A stretch of DNA of 32,384 nucleotides from Methanospirillum sp. (GTDB lineage: Archaea; Halobacteriota; Methanomicrobia; Methanomicrobiales; Methanospirillaceae): assembly GCA_012728895.1 (NCBI GenBank), contig JAAYEG010000047.1:1-32384 (forward strand). The letters are read 5' to 3'. Numbering within the stretch: the stretch's first letter is position 1; every line of letters begins with the position of its first letter. The notes under the pieces were generated by a model. The model did no database searches. It was not told the DNA's origin and saw only the letters and a program-made list of their open reading frames with translations. The position numbers and the translations under genes are program-made. Below are positions 22,981-30,982 of this stretch, piece after piece.

Positions 22981-24048
22981 ATGATCGCGATCGTTCTCGG
23001 CACCCGGCCTGAGATCATCAAGATGTCCCCAATCGTGCGCGAATGCGAGAGAAGAGGGGTCCCCCACTGTATCATCCATACAGGGCAGCATTATTCGTAC
23101 GAGATGGACCGTGCCTTTTTCCAAATCCTCGGGCTGCCCGAGGCCCGGCATAATCTTGCCGTTGGATCCGGCCCCCATTCTGCCCAAACGGGAAGGATCA
23201 TGACGCGAATCGAGGAGGTTTTTATTGCTGATCGGCCCGAGATTGCGCTTGTTCAGGGGGATACCAACACCGTTCTCGGTGGAGTCCTCGCCGCGTCGAA
23301 GATCGGGATCCTGGTGGGACACGTGGAAGCTGGGCTCCGGTCTTTCGACCGTACCATGCCCGAAGAGATAAACCGGGTTGTAGCAGACCACCTCGCCGAC
23401 CATCTCTATGCACCAACGGAACGCGAACGGCGATATTTACTCGACGAGGGGATAGACGATGCGAAGATCTGGGTTACAGGAAACACCATAGTCGATGCTG
23501 TTCACCAGAACCTGGCGATTGCGAGGCGGGAGTCGACGATCTTAACATCCCTGTGTGTAACCCCGCATGACTACGTCCTCGTTACAGTCCACCGTGCTGA
23601 GAATGTGGACTCCCGCTCGAAGCTGGGCTCCATCCTCGCGGCATTGCAGCTGGTCGAAAAGGAGTTCGATAGGGAGATCGTCTTCCCGGTGCATCCCCGG
23701 ACCCGAAAAATGATCGCGGGGTTCGGGCTTGAAACAGACGGGATCCGGATGGTGCCGCCCCTGGGGTACCTCGATTTCCTCAAACTCGAAGAGCAGGCAT
23801 CCCTCATCCTGACTGACTCGGGGGGCCTGCAGGAGGAGGCATGCATCCTGCACGTTCCCTGCGTGACACTTCGGGAGAACACGGAGCGGCCCTCGACACT
23901 TGACGTGGGTGCAAACCTCCTTGCGGGCACTGAGACGGATCGAATCATCGAGGCATCCAGAACGATGATGACACGGGCCCGTTCATGGAAAAACCCCTAC
24001 GGCGATGGAACGAGCGCTGAAAGGATCATCGGACTCCTTGCTGGATAA
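22981..24048 (+). CDS. wecB: UDP-N-acetylglucosamine 2-epimerase (non-hydrolysing)
   Basis: 355 aa with the family landmarks in order: GTRPEIIKMSP near residue 7, HTGQHYSYEMD, QGDTNTVLGG, GHVEAGLRS, MPEEINR and TDSGGLQEEA. These carry the Asp, Glu and Glu of the active site, plus the His of PVHPRT. The enzyme converts UDP-GlcNAc to UDP-ManNAc, the precursor of ManNAc or ManNAcA in surface glycans. GGTGAT at 22970-22975 is an ideal Shine-Dalgarno, 5 nt before the ATG. It opens a three-gene sugar-nucleotide module, although a 227-bp gap with its own promoter separates it from the next gene. Base composition is lower in GC than the core genes, suggesting transfer. No UDP-ManNAc dehydrogenase is in the window. 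Confidence 0.93.
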   Translation: MIAIVLGTRPEIIKMSPIVRECERRGVPHCIIHTGQHYSYEMDRAFFQILGLPEARHNLAVGSGPHSAQTGRIMTRIEEVFIADRPEIALVQGDTNTVLGGVLAASKIGILVGHVEAGLRSFDRTMPEEINRVVADHLADHLYAPTERERRYLLDEGIDDAKIWVTGNTIVDAVHQNLAIARRESTILTSLCVTPHDYVLVTVHRAENVDSRSKLGSILAALQLVEKEFDREIVFPVHPRTRKMIAGFGLETDGIRMVPPLGYLDFLKLEEQASLILTDSGGLQEEACILHVPCVTLRENTERPSTLDVGANLLAGTETDRIIEASRTMMTRARSWKNPYGDGTSAERIIGLLAG

Positions 24049-24053
24049 CTCAA

Positions 24054-24069
24054 AGGGAGATCGCTCCCT
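24054..24069. other. Perfect 6-bp hairpin after the UDP-GlcNAc epimerase
   Basis: AGGGAG-ATCG-CTCCCT begins 5 nt after the wecB stop. A stem this close to the stop may stabilise the mRNA 3' end or aid termination, but no T-tract follows. Confidence 0.4.
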
Positions 24070-24147
24070 GGTGATATCAGCGAACCCGTACTTGTTGCAA
24101 TCATGTAACCTTGCCGCAATTCATATCCGAGAAGAGGACCATTACCA

Positions 24148-24158
24148 AAATATTTATT
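24148..24158 (+). promoter_or_regulatory. TATA box of the tandem epimerase genes
   Basis: AAATATTTATT in the context ATTACCAAAATATTTATTTG is a strong archaeal TATA candidate with a purine/AC-rich BRE side. The predicted start of transcription is near 24178-24182, leaving a leader of about 95 nt before the ATG at 24276, long for this window. Confidence 0.55.
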
Positions 24159-24186
24159 TGAGTAAGTGCATTCAGGATTGATTGAC

Positions 24187-24200
24187 TCCCTCTAGAGGGA
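24187..24200. promoter_or_regulatory. 14-bp perfect palindrome at the start of the epimerase leader
   Basis: TCCCTCTAGAGGGA is a perfect palindrome a few bases after the predicted transcription start. It could be an operator for a dimeric repressor blocking initiation, or a 5' hairpin in the mRNA. Confidence 0.4.
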
Positions 24201-24275
24201 TGGAGACCGGATGTCGCACGAAATATCCGGCGATACGACATGACAGGTGTACCGGGGAGACACCACAGAGATGAC

Positions 24276-25223
24276 ATGGTTATGAGTTCCAAGCGGGTTT
24301 TAGTCACGGGGGGTGCTGGATTCATCGGCACGAACCTCTGCAACGAGCTGCGCCGAAGGGGCCACGAGGTATTGGCAGTCGACCTCCTCAATAATGATCG
24401 GGACGGGTACGAGAGGTGCGACGTTCGGTTTTTCAGGCAGCTAGAAAGGGTTTTTGAACGGCACACTTTCGATTATGTTTACCACCTTGCCGCTGAGTAC
24501 GGACGATGGAACGGCGAGGACTATTACGAAAACCTCTGGCAGACGAATGTTGTCGGAACCAAGAACCTCCTCCGACTGCAGGAGCGGCTCGGGTTCAGGA
24601 TGATCTTCTTCTCGAGCGCGGAGGTTTACGGGGATTACACCGGCGTAATGTCCGAAGACGTTATGGTCAACAACCCGATTCAAGACACCTACCAGATGAA
24701 CGACTACGCGATTACGAAGTGGGCAGGCGAGCTGATGTGTATGAACTCGGCGACCATGTTCGGCACTGAAACGGTCCGTGTCCGTCCGGTCAACTGCTAC
24801 GGCCCCGGTGAACACTTCACCCCGTACCGAGGTTTTATCCCGAAATTCATCTACCACGCCCTTTTCGATCGTCCTTACACGGTATACCGCGGTCATAAAC
24901 GGATCATCGACTTCGTCGAGGATTCGTGCAGAACGTGGGCGAACATCGTTGATCGCTTCATTCCTGGAGAGGTGTACAACGTGGGGGGACGACCCGAATG
25001 GGAGCGCAGCATCCAGGAATATTCAGATCTGATTCTGGAAACCGTAGGACGGGACGACGCGATCGTCACGTACGAGGACGGCGAACCGTTCACGACACAG
25101 ATCAAGACGATGGATTTCTCAAAATCCGAAAGAGATCTTGGGCACAACCCAGCAGTGTCGCCTGAAGATGGGATCCGACGAACCGTTGATTGGATGAAGT
25201 GGTATTACCGGATCGAGGGATGA
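24276..25223 (+). CDS. NAD-dependent epimerase/dehydratase (extended SDR), sugar nucleotide
   Basis: 315 aa from ATG 24276. The Rossmann motif GGAGFIG is at residues 12-18. The catalytic set is Ser in FFSSAEVYG plus YAITK with Tyr144 and Lys148. RPVNCYGPGEHFTPYRGFIP is the typical nucleotide-sugar pocket. The closest general types are UDP-glucose 4-epimerase and dTDP-glucose 4,6-dehydratase; the true substrate is not readable. The YHLAAEYGRWNGEDYYENLW block differs from the standard GalE and RmlB versions. ATG 24276 and ATG 24282 are equivalent starts after AGAG; an ATG at 24240 is possible but less likely. It ends overlapping or touching the next SDR gene, so both act in one pathway. Confidence 0.9.
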   Translation: MVMSSKRVLVTGGAGFIGTNLCNELRRRGHEVLAVDLLNNDRDGYERCDVRFFRQLERVFERHTFDYVYHLAAEYGRWNGEDYYENLWQTNVVGTKNLLRLQERLGFRMIFFSSAEVYGDYTGVMSEDVMVNNPIQDTYQMNDYAITKWAGELMCMNSATMFGTETVRVRPVNCYGPGEHFTPYRGFIPKFIYHALFDRPYTVYRGHKRIIDFVEDSCRTWANIVDRFIPGEVYNVGGRPEWERSIQEYSDLILETVGRDDAIVTYEDGEPFTTQIKTMDFSKSERDLGHNPAVSPEDGIRRTVDWMKWYYRIEG

Positions 25224-25228
25224 GTAGC

Positions 25229-26242
25229 ATGGAGTCGTTCGGAAGCTTTTTCAAGAATAAGAAGATCCTGATCACAGGTGGGGCCGGTGCCATTGGCGGG
25301 CAGCTCGCGAGACGGCTGGTCGAGCTGGGCGCAGGGCGTATCGTAATCCTCGACAATCTGTCGTCATCCTACACATGGAACATCGCCCGGGGCGGAAACG
25401 TTCAATTCATCGAGGGCGACATTCTTGACGAAGAGAAACTTCGCTGGGCCTTCAAGTGCAGGCCCGAGATCGTCTACCACCTCGCTGCTCACTTCGCAAA
25501 CCAGAATTCGGTCGACAACCCCGAAACGGACCTGATGGTCAACGGTGTCGGCATTCTCAAGGTTCTTCAGTACGCTCAGTTGACCGGCGTCGAGCGTTTT
25601 GTGTACTCTTCGTCAGGCTGCGGGGTATATGGACTCGACTCGAAGATGCCATTTGAAGAGCACGACGTCTCGATCCGCCTCCACACTCCGTACCAGGTGA
25701 CAAAACTTCTCGGGGAGCTCTATACGAATTACTTTTACAGCATGCATGGTCTCCCGATCGTCAACGCCCGGTTTTTTAACTCGTATGGTCCGGGGGAGGT
25801 GCCGGGCCAGTACCGGAACGTCATACCGAACTTCATGTTCTGGGCAATGAAGGGCATCCCCCTGCCAATTACCGGTGATGGAACAGAGACACGCGACTGG
25901 ACGTTCGTTGGTGACATCGTCACGGGCCTCCTTTTAATGGGAGTGCGGGACGAGGCTGTCGGGGAGGCATTCAACCTCGGGAACGGGCATGAGCAGCACG
26001 TGATCGATATGGCGAGCAGGATCCTGGAGTTGACCGGAAGCGAAGCAGGGATTACCTTCACACAACGACGAGACTGGGACGTAAAGACAAGGCTCCTTTC
26101 CTGCATCGACAAGGCCCGGACGCGTCTCGGGTACGAGCCGAAGATCCCCTTCGAGCGAGGACTCGAGCGTACATACGAATGGTTCGTCGACAACTGGGAG
26201 AACATCAAGAGCTCCGCCGAGTTTGCTTCTCCTGCACCCTGA
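25229..26242 (+). CDS. NAD-dependent epimerase/dehydratase (second extended SDR)
   Basis: 337 aa from ATG 25229, which has GAGGG with 9 nt spacing. ATG 25220 is also possible and would overlap the previous stop by 4 bp (ATGA). The Rossmann motif is GGAGAIG at residues 17-23. The catalytic Tyr155 and Lys159 lie in YQVTK, with the Ser cluster YSSSGCGVYG before them. ARFFNSYGPGEVPGQYRNVI and the ETRDWTFVGD motif are typical of UDP-glucose/UDP-GlcNAc 4-epimerases and related dehydratases. It shares the fold but not close sequence with the SDR upstream, so the pair is not a recent tandem duplication. A T7 run (26279-26285) ends the unit. Substrate specificity is unknown. Confidence 0.9.
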   Translation: MESFGSFFKNKKILITGGAGAIGGQLARRLVELGAGRIVILDNLSSSYTWNIARGGNVQFIEGDILDEEKLRWAFKCRPEIVYHLAAHFANQNSVDNPETDLMVNGVGILKVLQYAQLTGVERFVYSSSGCGVYGLDSKMPFEEHDVSIRLHTPYQVTKLLGELYTNYFYSMHGLPIVNARFFNSYGPGEVPGQYRNVIPNFMFWAMKGIPLPITGDGTETRDWTFVGDIVTGLLLMGVRDEAVGEAFNLGNGHEQHVIDMASRILELTGSEAGITFTQRRDWDVKTRLLSCIDKARTRLGYEPKIPFERGLERTYEWFVDNWENIKSSAEFASPAP

Positions 26243-26278
26243 GCATGGAACCCCGGAACAACCGGACAGACGCTTCTG

Positions 26279-26285
26279 TTTTTTT
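26279..26285 (+). terminator. T-tract terminator after the sugar-nucleotide module
   Basis: Seven consecutive T residues start 36 nt after the stop of the second SDR gene and before the IS1595 element. Confidence 0.5.
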
Positions 26286-26358
26286 AACGGGAGTTGTTGC
26301 AGGTTCCCCGAGACAAGTTCTAGGTCTGGTTGAAAGAATGAAGGAGTATAGTGGCAAA

Positions 26359-27146
26359 CTAGTCACCAACCTCCTTCTCCAATAACGCAGGGATGCGCTT
26401 CAATTTCACTTTGTCGCTCTCCTTTCTGTGATTATATCACCAGACGTATTCACCCAAATACAAGTATAATTTATCTTGACGAATACCTCCATTTGCCGAG
26501 AGTTTTCTCTTCAGATATCCCCAGAATCCTTCCAATCCATCGATATGATTCCCCTTGCCATCACTATACTCTCGATCTCCACGATTTACCAGCCGAAGGA
26601 CAAATCCGCGCGATGCACGGCCCTTATACGCCCGCCACATGTCTGAGCAAACGATCGACCCCTTCCGCACCTCGCTCGAAATGAGCGGCTGGAGGGTTGC
26701 GGCATCGACTTTCTCGACAATCTCTGCCCAGACCAGTCCATTCCGGCAGAGAATTCCAAAGACCGGTTGTTTCTTCGTTCCTCTCCCTCGCTTCGTCTTC
26801 TGGTCTCGGATTGACGTCCGCTCGTTCTTCCAGTGACCGCCGACGTACGTTTCGTTCACCTCGACGGTTCCGGAAAAGAACTCCGGGACATCCTTGACGA
26901 GACCCCGCCGTATCCACGCGAGGGCTCGTAATACCCGTTTTCGGTCGATCCCGGTCCAATCCGGAATGGACTAGTTACTCTGTTCAAGGAGGAACCAGGT
27001 GATGATCCCATTCCATTGATCGCTGGTCAGGTACACGGAAGACGGTGTGGCGTGAAGTCGTAGCGACACAGAGAACACCGGCGTTTCCCAGTGCCCAGAC
27101 GATACACCTTCGCACAGTGACATCGCGGGCAGACGATCCGCGTCAT
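26359..27146 (-). pseudogene. IS1595-family transposase, multiply disrupted
   Basis: Starts at ATG 27146 with GGAGG just upstream. The zinc ribbon reads CPRCHCAKVYRLGTGKRRC and then CSLC. A one-base deletion near 27036 shifts the frame after FTPHRLP. VYLTSDQWNGIITWFLLEQS then runs to a TAG at 26971-26973, where Gln is expected. IPDWTGIDRKRVLRALAW follows in the same frame up to VEVNETYVGGHW. In this family that motif is VEVDETY, and its Asp is the first catalytic residue, so it has become Asn here. The ISXO2-like core continues to YLYLGEYVW, and a TGA at 26437-26439 stands where Arg (CGA) is expected before YNHRKES. The reading could run on to 26359. Four separate lesions mean it is certainly inactive. 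Confidence 0.85.
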
Positions 27147-27176
27147 GAACCCCCTCCTAAGAGATAGGGGTTGGTG
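26364..27176 (-). mobile_element. IS1595-family insertion sequence (decayed), about 813 bp
   Basis: Imperfect terminal inverted repeats bound the element: CACCAACCTCCTTCTC at 26364-26379, and the reverse complement of 27161-27176, CACCAACCCCTATCTC. They match at 12 of 16 positions, including the outer 8. Inside is an IS1595-type transposase on the minus strand. The outer 8 bp on each side (26356-26363 and 27177-27184) are not a direct duplication, so either the target repeat has decayed or one end has been rearranged. The right end lies 1 bp from the stop codon of the aldehyde dehydrogenase gene. Confidence 0.7.
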
Positions 27177-27177
27177 G

Positions 27178-28578
27178 TTACAATGACTCTATGCCCTTAT
27201 TAATAAGGATACTCTTCGACTCGCTCCATGCCTGGATGGCCTGGAGCCCGTTCTCGCGACCGAGCCCGCTCTGTTTAACGCCGCCGAAGGGTACCTCGGG
27301 TGGGACCTTCGTATGGTGGTTCACCCAGACGATCCCGGCCTGGAGCCGCTCAATCGCATCGCGTGCTGTCCTTGGATCGCTGGTCCAGACCGACGCCCCC
27401 AGGCCGTACGGACTGTCATTGGCTAGAGCGATCGCCTGGTCCATATCGGTGAACGAAGTGACGGGGAGAACCGGTCCGAAGACCTCTTCGCGGAGCAGCC
27501 GGGATCCGGGTACGACATCCATGATCAGGGTCGGCTCGTAGAAATTACCGGCGGCGAACTTGTTACTCCGGGGCACCTGTCCGCCGCAGAGCACTCGTCC
27601 CTCTTCCCGCTCGACTGCCTCGTCGACAAGACAGGCTACTCGTGTCCTACCAGAATGGCTGTTCATCGGCCCGATGCGTACTCCCGGGTCAGTGCCGCGC
27701 CCCATCTGGAGAGCTGTGACCGCGTTCTCGAGACGGGCCTCGAGAGCGGGCGCGATAGACTCGTGGACAAAAAGACGCTTGACCGAGGTGCAAACCTGGC
27801 CGCAGTTGTAGAACCTGTGTGCGACAGCCCCCGAGATCGCACGGTTAAAGTCCGCATCCGCGCAGATGATCATCGGGTCCGAGCCCCCGAGTTCGAGGGT
27901 GACTCGCTTGATCTCCTGCGCTGCGAGCGAGTAGATTCGTCTTCCAGTCTCCAGGGAGCCGGTGAACGATATCTTCCTTATGCGTGGCTCGAGCACCAGA
28001 GCTTCTCCCACTTCCTCGCCTGCACCCGTAACAAGGTTGAGGGCCCCCGCAGGCAAACCCGCCTCACCGAGAATCTGCGCGAGCGAGAGTGGTGTCAGTG
28101 GAGCTCCTGACGCGGGCTTGAGGACAAGCGTGTTTCCCGCCAGAAGGGCTGCGCCGACCTTCCAGCCGAAGATCAGGGCAGGCATGTTCCACGGGATGAT
28201 GGCCCCCGTGACCCCAATGGGTCTGCAAAGGACGAACGCATCGATGCCTCCCGACAGGCGATGGAACTCGTCGGCCGCGTTCGCCGAGATACCTGAATAA
28301 TACTCCAGGACGTTTGCGGTTCCGCGGATCTCGTCGGTTGCCTCACGGAGGGGTTTGCCCTGCTCGGCAGTGAGCTGCCTGGCAAGCTGGCCGACACGTG
28401 CTCGAACCAGGGCGGCAGCTCTCTCCAGGACCCTTCCCCTCTCCCTCATGGTCCGCGCAGACCATTCCGGGAGCGCCGCCTCAGCCGCTTCGACAGCGGT
28501 TCCGATGTCCTCCCTGGTGCCCAGGGGTAACCGCGCGAGCACCTCGCCGCTCGCCGGGTCGCGGACCTCGAATGTCAT
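27178..28578 (-). CDS. NAD(P)-dependent aldehyde dehydrogenase (lactaldehyde/succinate-semialdehyde type)
   Basis: 466 aa, full length for the short ALDH group. The oxyanion Asn is Asn131 in IIPWNMP, the general base is Glu229 in TLELGGSDP, and the catalytic nucleophile is Cys263 in NCGQVCTS. The NAD-site motif is SFTGSLETGRRI, and the C-terminal PFGGVKQSGLGREN is intact. It oxidises an aldehyde to the acid. In methanogens a protein of this size (CofA) makes lactate for coenzyme F420 from lactaldehyde, a reasonable but unproven role here. GGAGGAG 7-8 nt before the ATG is a strong Shine-Dalgarno. It lies 47 bp downstream of the homocysteine hydrolase, probably in one operon. The TAA stop is directly beside the IS1595 end, but the C-terminus looks complete. 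Confidence 0.92.
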   Translation of the reverse strand: MTFEVRDPASGEVLARLPLGTREDIGTAVEAAEAALPEWSARTMRERGRVLERAAALVRARVGQLARQLTAEQGKPLREATDEIRGTANVLEYYSGISANAADEFHRLSGGIDAFVLCRPIGVTGAIIPWNMPALIFGWKVGAALLAGNTLVLKPASGAPLTPLSLAQILGEAGLPAGALNLVTGAGEEVGEALVLEPRIRKISFTGSLETGRRIYSLAAQEIKRVTLELGGSDPMIICADADFNRAISGAVAHRFYNCGQVCTSVKRLFVHESIAPALEARLENAVTALQMGRGTDPGVRIGPMNSHSGRTRVACLVDEAVEREEGRVLCGGQVPRSNKFAAGNFYEPTLIMDVVPGSRLLREEVFGPVLPVTSFTDMDQAIALANDSPYGLGASVWTSDPRTARDAIERLQAGIVWVNHHTKVPPEVPFGGVKQSGLGRENGLQAIQAWSESKSILINKGIESL

Positions 28579-28625
28579 CTCAGTCTCCTCCCCATCTCCT
28601 TTTCCGCCGATTCACACGGAATGCC

Positions 28626-29852
28626 TCAGGTGCCTGCATCCCAGGCGGAGAGATACCGAGCCTGTTCGTCGGTCAGGCAGTCTATCGCGATACCGAGAGC
28701 CCCCAGCTTTTCTCTGGCGACGGCCTCGTCGATCGATGCGGGAACCTCGTGGACCCCGGGGGCCAGTCTCTTGCCGTGCTTTGCCACGTATTCAGCAGAG
28801 AGGGCCTGCAACGCGAAGGAGAGGTCCATCACCTCGATCGGATGCCCCATCCCCTTGGGAGTGGCGAGGTTCACGAGCCGACCCTCGGCGAGGACGTGGA
28901 TGCGCCGGCCCGCGAGCGTGAACGTCTCGATGCCCTCGTGCTGTTCTATCTCGTCGGCAAGTGAACGGAGCCCGTCGAGGTCGATCTCGACGTTGAAATG
29001 GCCGGCATTGGCCAGTATCACGCCGTCATTCATGCTCGCGAAGTGCCGTTTCCCTATCACGTCGATATCCCCCGTCGTGGTGACGAAGATATCGCCGTAC
29101 TCAGCAGCTGCCTCCATGGGCATCACTTCGAATCCGTCCATGTGGGCCTCAAGCGCTCGCCTCGGGTCGACCTCGGTCACGATAACGCGAGCTCCCATCC
29201 CCCTCGCCTTCCTTGCGAGACCACGACCGCAATAGCCGTACCCTGCGACGACGAGCCGCTTCCCAGCGATGAGCACGTTCGTTGTGATCATCAGCGATAC
29301 CAGGGCGGACTCGCCCGTACCGTGGACGTTGTCGAACGATCGCTTCATCGGGGTGTCGTTCACGGCGATGACAGGGAACTCGAGCTTCCCCTCAGCTGCC
29401 ATTGCCCTGAGCCGGTGGATACCCGTCGTCGTCTCCTCGCACCCGCCGATCACACCGTCAAGGAGCTCGCGTCTGGTGGTGTGCAACCGGTGGATAAGGT
29501 CCATGCCGTCGTCGATGGTCACCGTCGGCCGGGTGTCGAGCACGCGGTCGATCGCGGCGTAGTACTCGTCGACCGGGCAGGCGTGGCGCGCAATGCACGA
29601 GATTCCCTCGAAAGACCCGAGCGCTGCCGCGACGTCGTCCTGGGTCGAGAGGGGATTGCAGCCCGTGATCGCCACATCGGCCCCGCCGGCAGCGAGCGCC
29701 ATGACGAGGTTCGCAGTTTTTGCCTCGACGTGGAGTGCCATCGCGATCTGCTGCCCCTCGAGCGGCCGCTCTACTGAAAAACGCTCTCTGATCGCACCCA
29801 GTACCGGCATGTACTGGGCGGCCCAGGCGATCTTCCGCGAACCCGAGTCCAT
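28626..29852 (-). CDS. ahcY: S-adenosylhomocysteine / S-inosylhomocysteine hydrolase
   Basis: 408 aa from ATG 29852, near the size of archaeal homologues. Substrate motifs: [39 protein letters not shown] and [18 protein letters not shown] (conserved Lys and Asp). The NAD-binding loop is GYGYCGRG at about residues 204-211. [10 protein letters not shown] lies later. The enzyme recycles homocysteine after methyl transfer; methanogen members can prefer S-inosylhomocysteine after deamination. The start is uncertain: ATG 29888 and TTG 29897 are in frame. The only AT-rich promoter-like element (29874-29892) lies between them and 29852, which favours 29852 with a short leader. It diverges from hisF. 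Confidence 0.93.
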   Translation of the reverse strand: MDSGSRKIAWAAQYMPVLGAIRERFSVERPLEGQQIAMALHVEAKTANLVMALAAGGADVAITGCNPLSTQDDVAAALGSFEGISCIARHACPVDEYYAAIDRVLDTRPTVTIDDGMDLIHRLHTTRRELLDGVIGGCEETTTGIHRLRAMAAEGKLEFPVIAVNDTPMKRSFDNVHGTGESALVSLMITTNVLIAGKRLVVAGYGYCGRGLARKARGMGARVIVTEVDPRRALEAHMDGFEVMPMEAAAEYGDIFVTTTGDIDVIGKRHFASMNDGVILANAGHFNVEIDLDGLRSLADEIEQHEGIETFTLAGRRIHVLAEGRLVNLATPKGMGHPIEVMDLSFALQALSAEYVAKHGKRLAPGVHEVPASIDEAVAREKLGALGIAIDCLTDEQARYLSAWDAGT

Positions 29853-29925
29853 GTCCGTAGAGGTGGGCGGCGGGCTACTTGAATCCATAACCCTCAAGAG
29901 CGTCGACGCCGATCAGATGGGTACA

Positions 29926-30732
29926 ATGGTGCTGACCAAGCGGATCATCCCGTGCCTTGACATCAAGGAAGGGCGGGTCGTGAAGGGCACGAACTTCATC
30001 GGTCTGCGGGACGCTGGCGACCCGGTCGAACTCGCTGCGAGGTACAACGAACAGGGTGCCGACGAGGTGGTCTTTCTCGATATCACCGCCTCCAGTGAGG
30101 GGCGCGGCACGATCGTCGAGGTGATTGAGCGCGCGGCCGACCAGCTCTTCCTACCGCTCACGGTCGGCGGCGGGATCCGGAGCACCGACGACATCCGCCT
30201 GATCCTCCGAGCCGGTGCCGACAAGGTGAGCGTGAACACGAGCGCCGTAGAGCGGCCATCTCTCATCAGGGAGGCGGCGGAAGCCTTTGGCACGCAGTGC
30301 ATCGTCGTTGCTATCGACGTCCGGCGTAACATGGAGCCGAATCCCATCGCCACGCCCGTCACTCAGGCCGACGGCCGGTCATGCTGGTACGAAGTGGTGA
30401 CATACGGAGGCAACCGCCCGACCGGGATCGACGCCATCGCGTGGGCCCGGGAAGTGGAGGCCCTCGGGGCGGGGGAGGTGCTTCTCACGAGCATGGAGAC
30501 CGACGGTACGAAGGACGGCTTTGACCTGCCGATCACGGCCAAAGTCTCGGAAGCGGTTGGCATCCCGGTGGTCGCGAGTGGCGGGGTTGGTAAGCTCGAA
30601 CACTTCTACGACGGGCTCGTCATCGGAAAGGCCGACGCCGTCCTCGCCGCCTCGGTCTTCCATTACGGAGAACTGACCGTTCGCGACGTGAAGCAGTATC
30701 TGGCAGGGCGGGGCGTCCCGGTCAGGCCCTGA
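29926..30732 (+). CDS. hisF: Imidazole glycerol phosphate synthase cyclase subunit
   Basis: 268 aa (beta/alpha)8 barrel. The start [21 protein letters not shown] matches the family, with catalytic Asp12 in CLDIKEG and the second acid in VVAIDVRR. Phosphate loops are TVGGGIRS and VASGGVGK. HisF uses ammonia from HisH to cyclise PRFAR into imidazole glycerol phosphate and AICAR. ATG 29926 fits the family start; an in-frame ATG at 29917 adds three residues, and longer frames through ahcY are not credible. No other his gene is nearby, as is common in methanogens where his genes are scattered. It shares a short divergent promoter region with ahcY. Confidence 0.95.
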   Translation: MVLTKRIIPCLDIKEGRVVKGTNFIGLRDAGDPVELAARYNEQGADEVVFLDITASSEGRGTIVEVIERAADQLFLPLTVGGGIRSTDDIRLILRAGADKVSVNTSAVERPSLIREAAEAFGTQCIVVAIDVRRNMEPNPIATPVTQADGRSCWYEVVTYGGNRPTGIDAIAWAREVEALGAGEVLLTSMETDGTKDGFDLPITAKVSEAVGIPVVASGGVGKLEHFYDGLVIGKADAVLAASVFHYGELTVRDVKQYLAGRGVPVRP

Positions 30733-30955
30733 CGACCTTCGACGGGCGTTTACCCCCTGCCAGGTTCCACGGACGCCTACACCCGGGCTCTCGGCATGCA
30801 TCGCAGCTCCTGGGTGATGAAAGTTGCTCGGGTCGATTCTACCGAACTCGATGCCTGATCGGACCGTATCGTCAGGTACTGTCTATCAAGGTAAGCATCC
30901 CCCATTTAGGGTCGGGTGTTTTCGTGCCAAGCACCGGGGATAGAGCACTTTCTAT

Positions 30956-30979
30956 GGTAGCGTAACGAAAGTGCTGTAA
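30956..30979. repeat. Left terminal inverted repeat of the IS256-type element
   Basis: Starts GGTAGCG and ends GTGCTGTAA, pairing with the repeat at 32184-32207 and resembling the end of the neighbouring copy at 32258-32281. The outer 8 and inner 6-7 bases are the best conserved. Confidence 0.7.
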
Positions 30980-30982
30980 AAA

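Noticed and set aside
26356-27184. Target-site duplication of the IS1595 element
   Set aside because: The 8-bp flanks do not match in direct orientation.
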